Shown here: positions 49,253 through 60,702 of the stretch, piece after piece
Layout of the letters: every line of letters begins with the position of its first letter
How positions within the stretch are numbered: position 1 is the stretch's first letter
Assembly: GCA_963978905.1 (NCBI GenBank)
Contig: OZ022257.1
Span: forward strand, 21,783,774 to 21,847,773
Length of the DNA: 64,000 bases
Reading direction: 5' to 3'
Source: Trichostrongylus colubriformis
Taxonomy: Eukaryota > Nematoda > Chromadorea > Rhabditida > Trichostrongylidae
Notes under the pieces: generated by a model
What the model saw: the letters and a program-made list of their open reading frames with translations, nothing else
The model's database searches: none
What the model was told of the DNA's origin: nothing
Made by a program: the position numbers and the translations under genes

Positions 49253-50679
49253 TAGTAGCGCTCGAATGTCTCTGGCGAAATGCTTTTTTTGCCAAAACTT
49301 TTTTCTTGCTGGAGCGATTTGGGCACAATTTTGGTATATTATGCCCAAACTTGCTGCGCATATTTGCTAGCACTTGGTTGCAGTTAGGATCTTTTCATAG
49401 ATCTTCACGAGAGTTTATTAAAAAATCATCTCAAAACACGGGAAAGCTTGATCAGAAAAGCGGTTTCTTCTGTCGAGTCCATGAGCCTCTCATCACTGTA
49501 TTAGGCTGAGCGTTCCAATCTCCTACTAGTTGGGCGTATCCTTCTTTTCTGCTCCTACTATTTTACAGTGAGGTCTGCTTCTCGAGCTCTTACCACACGC
49601 GTCCTATCGGACTGAAGATCAAGGATTGGCTTGGTCACTTAAGAAGTGTGACTTCCTGGCTTGGGAGGCTCTCTTCACTTTTGTTGACGTGTGTTTTGTT
49701 GACCTTTTTCCTGTAGAATCCATCCAGCAGGCATGCTTTTCCTCGCTGTGCCATGCTCACCATCATGTCCCTATAGCCTTTCCCTGTTACCGCTCCTCTA
49801 TCTTCAGAATAAAACCCACGCTATGCGGTAAGAATACCTCATACACGGCCACAGGTTCACCACCGTGCTTAACTGTGGCTTCTGTGTTTTGGAATAAACT
49901 TTTGCCAGAAGAGCGTCTCCCATGCGGACCCCATCACTTCCAAACAGATTGAACTTGCTCTCATCGGTAAAAAAGACTTTGCCCCAATTCGCTGAACTGG
50001 AGAGATGGGGCTGCGCAGCGCATCTTCGGCATTTCGGTGTTGTGAACGGTTTCTTGACTGGACGTTGTACGTACTTTAATATCATTTAGGCCTCTCCCAA
50101 CAATCTGTCGACTGATTTCAAAGTCACCCTTTCCAAAAAACCTAGCGACGATGTCCACAGCCGTGAGAAGGAGAACGGCTTTCAGCTGCGAATGATCCGT
50201 CTGTCTTGCATAAGAATAGCAGAGCGAAGTCGTCCCATTTTCTCTGCATTACGTGAACCCTGCAACATTGCATCGTTCCAGAATCGACAATATCGTTCGA
50301 TGGGGTGGCTCCACAAAACTTGGAATAGCACTGATCATCATTTCAGATTTCCTCATCCTCAGTGCCGCTTCATGCACGCGCTTGCGAAATTCTGCTTCTC
50401 TTACAATTGCCTTGGAGCACCAGTCGTGACACTAACTCAAATGAAACGCAAGGACAAGTTTAAGTAGGAAAAAAGCTGAAATATAATGAGCTGGGAACCT
50501 GGGAGTTCCGGTGTCATAGCAAAAAATATTGTTTATAACCCTGCAACGTTTCGTGCCACAGCTACATATGTCGCATGCCGTACCCTCAGGTACAATATAC
50601 TAAAATTTCGCTTGGCGGTCCAGTAGAAAAAAGGTTACAGTTGAAAAACCATTCGGCCGAAGACTTTCGAGCTTTACTG
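49253..50679 (-). mobile_element. Tc1-like element (1427 bp), decayed
   Basis: Ends TAGTAGCGCTCGAATGTCTC and inverse GAAGACTTTCGAGCTTTACTG, TA on both sides. Subterminal sequence is also inverted (..GCGATTTGGGCACAATTTTGGTATATT). Encodes a broken Tc1/Tc3 transposase on -. Same ends as the 0.49-kb MITEs at 13824 and 63528. Confidence 0.85.
49804..50158 (-). pseudogene. Tc1-like transposase remnant
   Basis: Reads VFFTDESKFNLFGSDGVR, the conserved FxDE(S)xFxL..SDG catalytic block of Tc1/Tc3 transposases. It is preceded by an HTH-like stretch (FEISRQIVGRGLND). Frameshifts and stops on both sides. Confidence 0.85.
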
Positions 50680-50681
50680 TA

Positions 50682-51548
50682 GAAGCAAACTTTTTCACGT
50701 GATAATTTCATCCGATTAGGTTGTTGTTGCTATGGGATCCCCCATCCTATCTTCACGCAGTCGATATCATGCCTCTTATCCACGCAGGTGCCCCGCTGCT
50801 TTGCTGGCTAAGTCGTAGAACGGGTGTGGGCCATCTTGAGACGGTGGCCGGCTATCTTTTTTATATCTTCTGTACGTGTTTAGTTAACACTCACTCGTCG
50901 CAATGATGGCACATATTTTGCGGACCTTGTGAAGGACTATCTATTCGCGAATGGAACAAATACGCTTATTATTGTGAACTAAGTCATTAATAAATTTCGT
51001 CAGCTCGACAAACATTGCTCAAGTCCATTCCAGCGCGCACAGCACTGTTAATAGCAAAACTGGTTGCTATTTCGCATCTAACGGTCTTTTTCTTAGTATA
51101 CACTACATTCACGTGGAATTCCTCAGCAGGACTCTCCAATCATTCACCATTTTCTGCAGGCTTCACCAATTCAAGAAAGCATTTTATTACGATCCATCGA
51201 TTATATATTTTAAGAAAGTTGCAGAAGAAACAGAAACAAGCGTTAAGTGCTTGTAGTGTATCTTTACATCGTACTCGTATGTAAAAATGTAACATCGTGA
51301 TAGTCCTCCGAGTTAGACGAGTGGGAAGAACACCCCTACTGAAAACAGGAAATCACAAGGGCAGCTCATAATGGTATTACTGTCAGAGTCTTATAATCAA
51401 AGAACTGTCACTGTCACCCGTCAATTGCGACTAGTACTCGCAAACAAACAAGCCAACACTGTGCTCTGCATGAAGCACTTATAAGCTTCCTCGCGTCAGT
51501 GTTCCATCAGAAATGTGAAGAAGTGAGCGTAGCAGACGACCACGATGT
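50682..51548. other. Spacer downstream of jip-1
   Basis: No gene or repeat recognised. It separates the jip-1 stop codon from the Tc1-like element. Confidence 0.5.
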
Positions 51549-51621
51549 TCATTCCAAGTAGATGTCCTCTGTTGGATGAGCGAATGCCATGTACTCATCG
51601 TACGAACGTTTGAAAGCTCTC
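51549..51621 (-). CDS. jip-1: jip-1 last exon: kinesin-binding C-terminus
   Basis: Lies 2.1 kb downstream of the PTB exon. Acceptor ATTTTCAG. Reads [23 protein letters not shown] then TGA. Mammalian JIP1 also ends PTEDIYLE, the short acidic/Tyr motif that binds kinesin light chain. Confidence 0.92.
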
Positions 51622-54600
51622 CTGAAAATACATAGTCACAGCTGCAAAAGTACCTTAATGATCTACAACATAAACCAGTGACTTTGTGTGTCTGTTTATC
51701 GGTTAATCGGTATGTCGGTCGAGAAGTCGGGTCGAGATGAAGCCCCGCCCTTTCGGCCAAGAATTCGGGGAGCTGTATCTTAACCGAATTCTCACTTCTT
51801 CGTGTGAAACTTCGCATGCGACCCTTATTGGGCAAATACAATGTAAATATGGGTGATAAAGAACACTGCTACAGTCAATAGAAGGTAAGCCTTTACTAAA
51901 CGTTATCTGTAGAGCTCAGTAACAGTCCTGGTAATCTACCGTAACTTGAAAGGAAGTTGCGATTTTTTCTTAAATTTTTCAGGAAATTTTTAATTTTTGA
52001 TTTTTGATAACTGCTGTTTATCGCCGCAGCTCGCGATGCGAAAGTTACTACAAGGATGCTGAGTTATGGGCAAAAGCTTCGGTGGCGGACGGGACTCGAA
52101 CCCGCACTTCATCCTTTCCGGGGATATGTGCTAATCCATTACACTACCGACACCACCTTCACCCTAACTTTCAGGAAAGTTTTCACACTTTTTCAGGAAA
52201 GTTTTCACAAATTACGATGCCCCACATGCTCGAGTCTGGTCTTAAAATCCCGTATGTTCGGATTGTGGGAGACTTTATGCCCTCACTGCTTCCTGAATTA
52301 TCATAAAAAAAAATTGTGCGCGCAGCGCAGTTTAAGTTTTCGTAGAGATTGCCATTGCTTATTTGTTAAGCTAACACTAGAAGTTGGTCTCATGTATTGG
52401 GTTGGGGAACAAGTTACCGCCGTTTTATATCTACTGTTTCCCCACAACATTTCGTTCCTCTTTCGACGAAGCATCCATATGTGGATGAGCCCTTCTTGTT
52501 CTACAACACGACGCCATTTGTTTCTAGATTCCTTTGATTACTTAATTTTTATGAGCTTCAGAGATGAAGTAATCAAAGGTGAGACTCCCGCCCTCGAAAT
52601 TTTCACTTCTAAGTCTGCCATCGAGGTCATAAGATGTATACGCATATCGATAGAGCTTCTCTAGCTCTACAAAATGGTGCTGCTTGTTATGTTTCAAGGC
52701 CTAAAAATCAGTACTCAGCAAAAGTGTGTACTATCGGTATCTTGTCCTTCTCACCTACTATCGAAATTGAAAAGAATATTTACTTATGCATTTGAAAGAG
52801 CTTTTTTTGCTCTACAGGGAGGTGCCACTTATCTTTTGGATCCCTTCGTAGTTTAACATTCTTGAAGCTTAGAAATAGGGTAGAGCAAAAACCCAGCCGC
52901 CCTGTTTTCAGCTAAAATCTACATTTTATTGAACACTTATTAAGCAAAGAAGTCTCAACTATAACAGTAGATTTGCCAACAATGTCCTATTTTCCTCATT
53001 CGATTCAACCTGACGTAGAAAAAAGGCTAGCTTTTTGGACTACGATGTGCCAAAAGGCAGATTTTTGCTTACAAATCAATCCATTTCTGAACCTTGAAAA
53101 CGATAGTAGAGCAAATGGTCAAAAAAAAGAACTGAATTCAAGAGCTGGGAAAAAGCTTTGGATTATATGCGCATACATTTTTAGACCTCGATTGCACACG
53201 ACGATGAGGAAATGTTGAGAATGCGAATTTTTACCATCAAATTACTTCTTCCAAACCTCATAAATACAGTGCCGCCTACGACTTTCGAAAATACGACACA
53301 TGGTGGCGGAATAATCGACGCAAACCATTGCACTACATATCTTTGTCTGAAGTGGATAAAACGGAAAAAAATTGGAAACCTTGGAATCTCGATGCGGCGA
53401 TAGTAACAAGGTTCTCGGTGGACTGCAGATTTCTTTTTTGACCCTCAGGCAAGACTACGACTCTTTTGGTCCTATGCAGCAAAGCCGCCGTCTGCAGCCA
53501 ATCCGAAACTCATGGTCTTTCTCAAACACACATTTGAAAGAGGTTAAGTGAAAGATTTATCCATACTGCTCCCAGAAAGGGAAGCAAATCGTTGCCTAAT
53601 ATCCATTATTCTTCTCAAAGCACCTTATCTGAATTAATATCATCGCGGCAAATGCATTACTCTCATAATTCACACACCCTTTTTACTGAAATTATATGGT
53701 TCAGAATAAAAAAAGTGCAAGAACGCACCCTATCGATTCAACAATGGGTTGGGTAGAGGTGCTGGAGAGGAACACATGGCAGGCGAATCTGGGTAGTAGT
53801 GGATGTTTGGTGATGAAGCCGAAGTATCTTAACAAGTGCTGCATGAATAAAAAAAAAGAAAAATCACCCAGTGCGCTCAAATTGTACGTACTTGAGTTGT
53901 TTTGGATGCGCTCCACAAAATGAAATATTTTGAAGGCTATAGAAAAAGTCGAATGTCGGACATTGGAAAAACTGAAATGAATTCACACAGATGAGTAAAT
54001 GAACATAAACGCTCACATAAAACTCACGTTTTTTCTTCGTTTGTCAATTACGTGAATCCCGCGAAATGAAACCTCCATGAGCACCGTTTGCGGGACGATT
54101 ATCTCTTCGTGATTCTTGTACATAGATAACACCTACAAGTGAGAGGGATACACTCATATCCGCTTTAGAAAAAGTCTGCGGAAGACAAAGATGAAGCTTT
54201 CGTGGACATCTCTCTGTGGAATGCACCATTTACCTAGCTCCATTTACATTTGATGCGACAAGTACATACCGATATTAAAACGCCTTGCGGCGGTAAGTCC
54301 ATACAAATTTGGTACCGATCATCAACCACTTAAGAGCGAATGAACTGGGGTCCTACCATTGGACCATGTGAATGTACAGGGAGTGCCAAAAAACTGATAT
54401 TGCTCACGGCCCACATCCGCCTATTATACAAAACTAGGGAAACGAAAACGGTAAAAGTATGTATTTTGCAGAATATTTGCGAAATGTTTCTCTGAAGACA
54501 GGAACAAGCTGTGGCTCCCTACGTCCACCTTTACAAATATGGAGCTTTCATTCGGCGCAATCGGGCTTCGGACTACCTACAGAATCAAGGTCCGCTTAAA

Positions 54601-57600
54601 ACAGTGAGGCCAGGATCCATGGTAGGTCTTTTGTGGGAAGCTTCCTGAGGATTGGCCCTTCGGTTCATGGAAGTCACAGAGCCCCTGCTGCTTGGACAAG
54701 GCTGCTATGACCCGAAGTATCATTTGCATGCCTAAAACCGCCTCCGGAGGGGTTTCAGTGGTAAGGGCACGTTTTGGCTCTTGGAAACGAAGGGCGCTCG
54801 GAACTCGGAAAAAACGGGATATTAAAGAACACCACCCACTATAAATCCCCACAGGTACCCAGAGTGAACGGACCTTAGCAAGGTTGTTAACGAGGGCGAC
54901 GAAATTTCGGATTTTGCAGAAGGCTCTCACAGAGTATAGTGATAGAGTGAGGTCTGCTCTTGACTTCAGTGATGAAAATACCTCGTCAGAATTTGCTGAA
55001 GTTTGACTCAAGTAGGGTTGAAAGTGGAGGGAACAAAATTACTTTTTTTGGCACCCCCGGATAGTACAGCGAAACCAACACAAGACTCCTGCCTAAGTGA
55101 AAGAAATGATCAAAATACTTCAAAACGTCTTTTTATACCCTGAATACATTGAGATATTTTTTCCCAAAGGGTGGGCATGGTGCCTATGAAACATCCGCGC
55201 GATTATTTTGCCAAAAACAACATTTGCCCTCAACTTACGTCGTACAGGGTGGTAGAACGCTATATATGCTAACTCTCAGAAGCAAACGTAAGCAAAATTA
55301 CTGCTCATGTGTCCCTCGGACACAACATTTATCCGTTCCTCACTTCCACTCAAGGCTCCCAACCTGCCACCTTCCATTCCAGAGCCGTCACACAGGACCT
55401 CCCCTTTGAGCTTTCTCAACTGCCCACCATGCTTACGTTTCATATTTTTCTGTTTAACTTATTACTGCGCGAAAATTATGTTTACAAACTTCATCATGTG
55501 ACCTCAGTGAACACTCCCATCAAACTCTTCTGTATGCTCATAGCCTCAGAATAGCTACATGAAAGAAAGTGTTATAAAGAACAGCATGTCAAGAAAGTGA
55601 GATATTTAGAAGGAATGAATACAGAAAAATATGAATTGAAAGTAGATACCATATTCATACCTTGTTCATCGCCTGGACAAGAACGTCGTTCCCCTTGTGA
55701 TGACCGACCTCGATTGATGCCAACATAGTCAAGTAAAACGTGTCTCGCTCGGATTCGGTTACTTCTGAAGAACAAATTTTCCACTATTAAAAACTGCGAC
55801 GGCGTTTCAGTAGTTTCACTGGAGTGCGGAGTGAAACATTTTAAGTTGATCGATTTTCAAAAGAAGTGCATCGCATCTTCATTATATTAGGTTGGAAACC
55901 AAGTAATTGCGGATTTTTAAATACCGCTTTCTCCCTCCAAACTGCTTTCCAGCAATCTCTTCTGTACATACACATATAGTACAAGTCCACACGCATCTAT
56001 AGGTGGTATTGTCTTCCATCTTCCGGATAACGCTTTTCGCCAAAATAAACATATCAACGGTCAACCTCATTTTCGATACAAAAATTATAAAAAGATATTT
56101 CTTTGAATGGCGTTAGACAGGGAAAGGAAAAGGTGATAATCCGATAGAGCAAGATCAGGGCTATAAGGTGGATGGGGCAGCAATTTTTATCCAAGCTCGA
56201 GAATTTTTGGCGAGTGATTTTTTCAATAGTGGTAAAAAAATTTTAAATTTTTTTTAAAAAAATTCTCGAGCTTGGATAAAAATTGCTGCCTTATAGTTCT
56301 GATCTTTCTCCATCGGATTATCACCTTTCCCTTTCCCTGTCTCACGCCATTCAAAGAAAAAAAATTGGAATTGAAAATGAGGTGACTTTTGATAATTTTA
56401 TTTTGCCGAAAAGGGTTATCCGGGAGATGCAAGACAACAATACCTATACAGGGGGTGCCAAAAAAAGAAGTAATTTATTCCTCCACTTTCAAGCCCACAT
56501 TAGTCGAACTTCAGCAAAATCCGACCAGGTATTTTCATCCCTGAAGTAAAGAGCAGACCTCACTCTATCACTGCTCTCCGTCACAGCCTTCTGCATGAGC
56601 AGGAACGGTTGCTTGTTTCGAGTGAACAAGAAGTGTTACCTCAGGTGGGCAAAATCCGAAACTTCGTCACACTCTTTCACAACCTTGCTAGGGTCCGTTC
56701 ACTTTCAGTACCTGAGGGGATTCACACTGAGTGGTGTTCTTAAATATTCCGTTATTTCCGTGTTCCCAACGCCCTTCGTTTCCAAGAGCCAGAACGTGCC
56801 CTCACCACTGAAACCCCTCCGGGGGCCAGTTCGAAGCATGAAAAATGATATTTCGGGTCATAGCAGCCTTGTCCAAGCAGCACGGGCTCTGTGACTGCCA
56901 CGATCCGAAAGGCCAAGGCTTAGGAAGCTTCCTACAAAAGACCTACCACGGAACCTGGCTCCACTGTTTTAAGGGGACTTTGATACCGTGGGTGCTCTGA
57001 AGCCGGACTGCGCCGCTTGAATGCTCCACATTTTTATGAAAATGAAAGTAGTGAGTCCCAGCTTGTTCTCACTTTTAGAGGAACATTTCGGGAACATTTT
57101 GCCCCAATACTTTTATCTCTTTCGTTTCCCTATGTTTTGTATAATAGGCGGATGTGGGCCGTGAGCAAATTACTCTTTTTTTGGCACCCCCTGTAGATGC
57201 GTGTGGACTTGTACTACATACATATGTACAGAAGAAATTTTGTAGAAAGCAGTTTTGAGGGAAAAAGCAGTATTTAAAAATCCGCAATTACTTGGTTGTC
57301 AACCTAATAGAATCATGAAAGTATTGTGATAAAGGTGCTTCAGAAAATTCAATTTCATGCACGTTTTGCTGTTCTCATGCTCCACAATCACATTGAAGGT
57401 GGAGACAACTGACTTCATCCTCAACATGAAACTCGCGGAAGGTAATGATCAAAGGCGCCGAGGGGAAGTTTTATCCTCTTGAATACAATGTAGAGACGCA
57501 GTGGGAATATACTCAAACGTTCAAAAACCCGAAGAGTTGGCCTCCTTTTCAGGTGGTCGTATATTTTGACGTGCTTCCACCTGCATCAAATACGTGGATG

Positions 57601-58687
57601 TAGAGACACGATGAGGAGATCAAAACGCACTTTTTAGCACAAGTTGCGGCTCACGTCTCCTTGAACTCTAAGCATTCTTCAATCGATAGCAATTTGTTTC
57701 TATGTTACCAATCTTGGTGTCTATGATTACGCATAGGACATAAAGTGGCTGAATGAATGATTCCAAGCCTCATAAGTTGATGCTGCGTTTACAGTTCGCG
57801 ACTGAACGCGTTGCTCAGGCCCTGCATCTGTCATCTGTCCCAACGAATGTTCTTTATGTAGACCTTTGCAGGATAACACCATGCTGAGGCATAGTAATTA
57901 CCAGAAACTCACTAGAGGCGTTGGATGGCAAAGCGCCCAAACAGATCTCTTCAACTATGTCGATTTCACATACAACAGCTGAGGGGAAAATTCCCGTCAT
58001 ACCCGTTCGTAAATTAGTTCCTGAAAAATAACCAAACGTGATGTGCAAAGTAGAGGCTGACAAGGGAACGTACCATAACACCAGTGATCCTCACAAGTTC
58101 TATCCACATGTACTGCATCTCCTACGTCAAGTAGGACCTCATCAGAATGCCTGTAGAAGTGAAACTCTAACAAAATCTCGAAAATACAATATTAATGGCA
58201 AATAGATAAGTCAGAATTGAATACCAACCTTGGGATGAAAGCTGACTGAACTCTGTGTGTTGGATTGAGGCTGTCAGAGGTGGTGCACGAGGAAACGCCG
58301 CTGGAGTCGTCTGGAGAGAAAAATGCTGAAATTCTTCGAACCTTCAGAAGTTCCTCCAAGTTTAATTGAAAAAACTCCAGATTTGCGCACATTTTCGTTG
58401 ATTCACATGCGGATTGCCATTGAGTCCGTCATCTTCGTAGTAAGAATCTTCAAATGTGCTCCGTCCCAACATTGAATCTGTCATTCCTAAAGAGGAACAT
58501 GCCGTTTTCATGGCTAAGAACAGCTCTAGCAGAGCTCACAAACCATCTATGAAGCATAGTGTGTGATCCTGAGGTTTGGATGCGTTCTGATGTGGTGTCA
58601 TAGACATGGCTGAATAACGACCCCCTACCAGTGGAATTGGCAGAAGAGGAAGTCGACGACCCGTAAGCGAAGGAGGCGATGGATTCA
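51549..58687 (-). CDS. jip-1: JNK-interacting scaffold protein, SH3 + PTB (gene span)
   Basis: This is a MAP-kinase scaffold of the JIP1/IB1 family. The family organises JNK-pathway kinases and links them as cargo to kinesin-1. Exons in transcript order: 58544-58687, 58391-58486, 58229-58310, 58074-58150, 57913-58020, 55661-55764, 54028-54132, 53892-53971, 53729-53827, 51549-51621. Every junction keeps frame, apart from some doubt over the second exon's donor. The order is a Pro/Ser-rich linker, an SH3 domain ([13 protein letters not shown]...[12 protein letters not shown]), a PTB domain ([20 protein letters not shown] to VESIGRAFKR) and the C-terminus HPTEDIYLE. The N-terminal part with the JNK-binding site lies upstream and is not securely found. 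Introns carry a Tc1-like MITE and a mariner palindrome. Confidence 0.93.
52057..52157 (-). repeat. tRNA-derived SINE with intact tRNA-like head
   Basis: On -: GTGTCGG-TA-GTGT..AGCAC, anticodon-like stem TATCC/GGATG with 7-nt loop CCGGAAA, T-arm GGGTTCGAGTCCCG, acceptor CCGCCAC. One acceptor mismatch and C instead of U at position 33 argue against a working tRNA. The tail AAGCTTTTGCCCATAACTCAGCAT is shared with copies at 34117 and 33390. Confidence 0.7.
52531..52579. repeat. 13-bp perfect hairpin
   Basis: CCTTTGATTACTT, 23-nt loop, AAGTAATCAAAGG. Confidence 0.7.
53729..53827 (-). CDS. jip-1: jip-1 exon: PTB end
   Basis: Acceptor GTTAAG, donor ATAGG|GTGCGT. Reads [20 protein letters not shown] then VESIG. 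The frame joins QLK|YFGF through a split Lys codon. A nearer-consensus ATGCAG acceptor 14 bp upstream would break the frame. Confidence 0.92.
53892..53971 (-). CDS. jip-1: jip-1 exon: [18 protein letters not shown]
   Basis: Acceptor CATTTCAG, donor CTCAA|GTACGT. Reads [20 protein letters not shown] then AHPKQLK. The next exon follows a 64-bp intron. Confidence 0.94.
54028..54132 (-). CDS. jip-1: jip-1 exon: PTB middle
   Basis: Thirty-five codons between ACTTGTAG and AAAAAC|GTGAGT. Reads [20 protein letters not shown] then [15 protein letters not shown]. Confidence 0.94.
54377..55061. mobile_element. Tc1-like MITE, CAGGGGGTGCC ends, copy 1 (685 bp)
   Basis: Ends CAGGGAGTGCCAAAAAACTG and inverse ACTTTTTTTGGCACCCCC, flanked by TA. 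Inverse copy at 56449-57193 shares the interior (GGCTGCTATGACCCGAA, CCTCCGGAGGGGTTTCAGTGG). Lies in the jip-1 intron between PTB exons. Confidence 0.85.
55661..55764 (-). CDS. jip-1: jip-1 exon: PTB start
   Basis: Acceptor TTCTTCAG, donor AACAAG|GTATGA. Reads [20 protein letters not shown] then [14 protein letters not shown], the first strand and helix of the PTB fold. Confidence 0.93.
55890..57304. mobile_element. Mariner tail-to-tail palindrome (1415 bp)
   Basis: Both ends are mariner 3' ends: GGTTGGAAACCAAGTAATTGCGGATTTTT at the left and its inverse at the right (GGTTGACAACC..), TA on both sides. The left half reads - and the right half +, with PPYSPDL-type tail coding in each. The junction is near 56226-56285. 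A Tc1-like MITE is nested in the right half. Confidence 0.85.
56449..57193. mobile_element. Tc1-like MITE, copy 2 (745 bp), nested
   Basis: CAGGGGGTGCCAAAAAAAGA...CTTTTTTTGGCACCCCCTG with TA at 56447-56448 and 57194-57195. Inverse of 54377-55061. Inserted in the mariner palindrome. Confidence 0.9.
57913..58020 (-). CDS. jip-1: jip-1 exon: SH3 second half
   Basis: Acceptor TTTTTCAG after a 53-bp intron, donor CTCTA|GTGAGT. Reads [20 protein letters not shown], the GxFPxxxV end of the SH3 domain, then an acidic linker [13 protein letters not shown]. This NLRTG...GIFP form is characteristic of JIP1-family SH3 domains. Confidence 0.93.
58074..58150 (-). CDS. jip-1: jip-1 exon: SH3 first half
   Basis: Acceptor CTTCTACAG, donor TTATG|GTACGT. 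Reads [20 protein letters not shown] then DHWCYG. The DEVxLxxGDxV pattern and the Trp of the ligand groove are typical of SH3 domains. Confidence 0.9.
58229..58310 (-). CDS. jip-1: jip-1 exon: before the SH3 domain
   Basis: Acceptor TCTCTCCAG, donor CCAAG|GTTGGT. Reads [20 protein letters not shown] and ends AFIPR, joining HSDEVLLD of the SH3 domain through a split Arg codon. Confidence 0.8.
58391..58486 (-). CDS. jip-1: jip-1 exon: acidic linker
   Basis: Acceptor CTCTTTAG. Reads [20 protein letters not shown]. The donor AAAAT|GTGCGC keeps the phase for the next exon. An alternative donor 16 bp earlier (CGCAT|GTGAAT) does not. Confidence 0.65.
58544..58687 (-). CDS. jip-1: jip-1 exon: Pro/Ser-rich linker
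   Basis: Acceptor GATTTCAG, donor GATG|GTTTGT. Reads [20 protein letters not shown] and ends TLCFIDG. It is basic and proline-rich, as in the linker before the SH3 domain. The entry phase of 1 means an upstream exon exists. Confidence 0.7.
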
Positions 58688-58759
58688 CTGAAATCTTGCG
58701 GTGAATGGTGGTGTCAATAACGCATCGATGAATTCACAATCGAATTCAGTGACAAACGC

Positions 58760-60685
58760 CATTTCTTCAGAACGCTCTATAGTATGTACATTATGCGACA
58801 AAAGCATTAATCACTTGACAAATCCCCAAGCAAACTGAGAAGAAACGAGGTATCAGTGAGATTTCACTGGCGTTTATTCAACGAAGATCCTAATGCATTT
58901 TATAATAAGTCTCCAGGAATCGACAGGATTTCCTTTTTCAAATACAATGACGAAAAAAATGGTGTGGAAAGGTGCCTGTGTAGGTCGGTGGTGACCGCTT
59001 TGGGAATCGCCCATACTTCCCGTCAAAGTAGTCTTAACAGCGAGTGAATGGAAGAATAGCGCAGAATTGCGTTTCATGATGCTCAAAACGATATTCGTAT
59101 GCAGCTTAGGATCTTTTTAGGATGGAAGGATCCTGGAGACAATGCTGAGCATTTCCAAAATTCCACAAATCCGCCAATATCCGAGTCGAAACAAGTCAGC
59201 AGAACCATCTCAACCTCGTCAGCAAGAGGTACGCGGACTTCCAGCACGACTCAGTAGAACACAAGGCGTGATCCTGGCAGCAATGAGCACCAAATAGCAT
59301 AAATCACAACCCGCGTGGGCACCCCTCATAGAGTATTAGGTAGTGCAGAGCCTCGACTACTCTTCGCAGTTTGTTCAATTCTCTGAAGTTTACTCTGACA
59401 GAAGTCTAGCACGATTTGCACAGTGATTATATGCTTCCCTTCGCTGTATTCGAGTCAAAGATGATCCTATAAATGTTTCGGGAGCATTATGAAGTAGTCG
59501 TAAATCATCCATACTTCAAACAAAATTCGTATGCCTTCACTCTTGTTGAAACAGAAAGGCTTCATCAAGCGGTCGATAGTCTTGCCGCACCCAGCACCAC
59601 ATCAACGAAATACCGGACAAGTATACAGCTGAGAATAAAAGAGGAAATATTGACCGATTTCTTTTGCATTCCGTCATACGAATTGCCATGTACGCAGAAA
59701 TTTACGGGTATCTTTATGATGTTATATTTCTGATTATAGCAGTTTAGACAGAAATTGTGCATGTTTACTTGAAATGATGTTGTAACCAGAAAGTTGTTAA
59801 AGAGCAAACTTGAAAAGTTTTGGACTCTCTTCTCTCCGAACAATATATGCTTGGACCTTATAATTTTGTATAGATAGTGGGTGGAAAGGATTAGAAACAA
59901 AGACGTGGAACCGCTTATTTGAATGGACAAGCTGAACTGAGAACAACTACGATAGTATGGAAATGTGCAAGTATTATATGATAGAAAGAGCCTTAAAATT
60001 AATACATTTCAATAGGTGATCACAAGGGATCCAAATTAAGAGAAAGACGTCATCATCAGAAAATATGACCCTGCCAAAGAGCTCTGAGTAAGAAGAAGTG
60101 ACGAGGCCTGATACTAGCAGCGAAGCCTCTGTCGTCGGGGCACTAAGCGAACAACATAGGAGATGAGGACCTGCCTACAATGGATACGTCTCATGAGATA
60201 TCTCGGTGATACTTCCAGCCATCAGAGGCACATTAAACAGCACCACAATTGCAAATCGATGCCTGGCTCCACCAGTCAATGCTTAACACGAAGCCTTCCC
60301 CTTTCATTCAGAATAAGAACAAGATTTATTCTAAAAATTGAGGAAAACGAAATGAAGCGGATCAAGTCAGTCATAAGGCTAAACTAAAAAATTGTCATTT
60401 ACTCGAAACTCTACAAATATCATGGCATCGGCTGAAAAAAAAACGTGCGATTCATATTCACGACCCCTGTGGCTGTTTACAGCAGCTTCAGTGCTCTGCA
60501 GCCATAAAATATTCCCCCGATATCACATTTCATGCAGGCTACAATTCTGAAAACGGCACATCTTAACGATTGCCGTCGGTTATATGGGAGCTGTAGCGCT
60601 CTACACCCTTGCAGTTACTGAGTCAAAAGTGTACGGTTAAAATTGTCTAGGCCTATTTAGCCAGAATTCCATCATTCTCACTAGC
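58760..60685. other. Upstream of the secure jip-1 exons; nothing certain
   Basis: Probably jip-1 intron. Short ORFs on both strands without convincing splice frames. Confidence 0.4.
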
Positions 60686-60702
60686 TCATGACTTGCTGAA
60701 AC

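Noticed and set aside
52080..52157. tRNA gene on -
   Set aside because: The cloverleaf is nearly complete, but position 33 is C, the acceptor has a mismatch, and the flanking tail is shared with SINE copies.
52390..52440. Possible mariner terminus (GGGTTGGGGAACAAGTTACCGCCG)
   Set aside because: Resembles the 55890 terminus, but no second end, TA pair or transposase sequence accompanies it.
52056..52664. 202-codon + strand ORF
   Set aside because: Starts inside the antisense of a SINE, has no family resemblance and is rich in Cys/Phe/Leu from AT-rich sequence.
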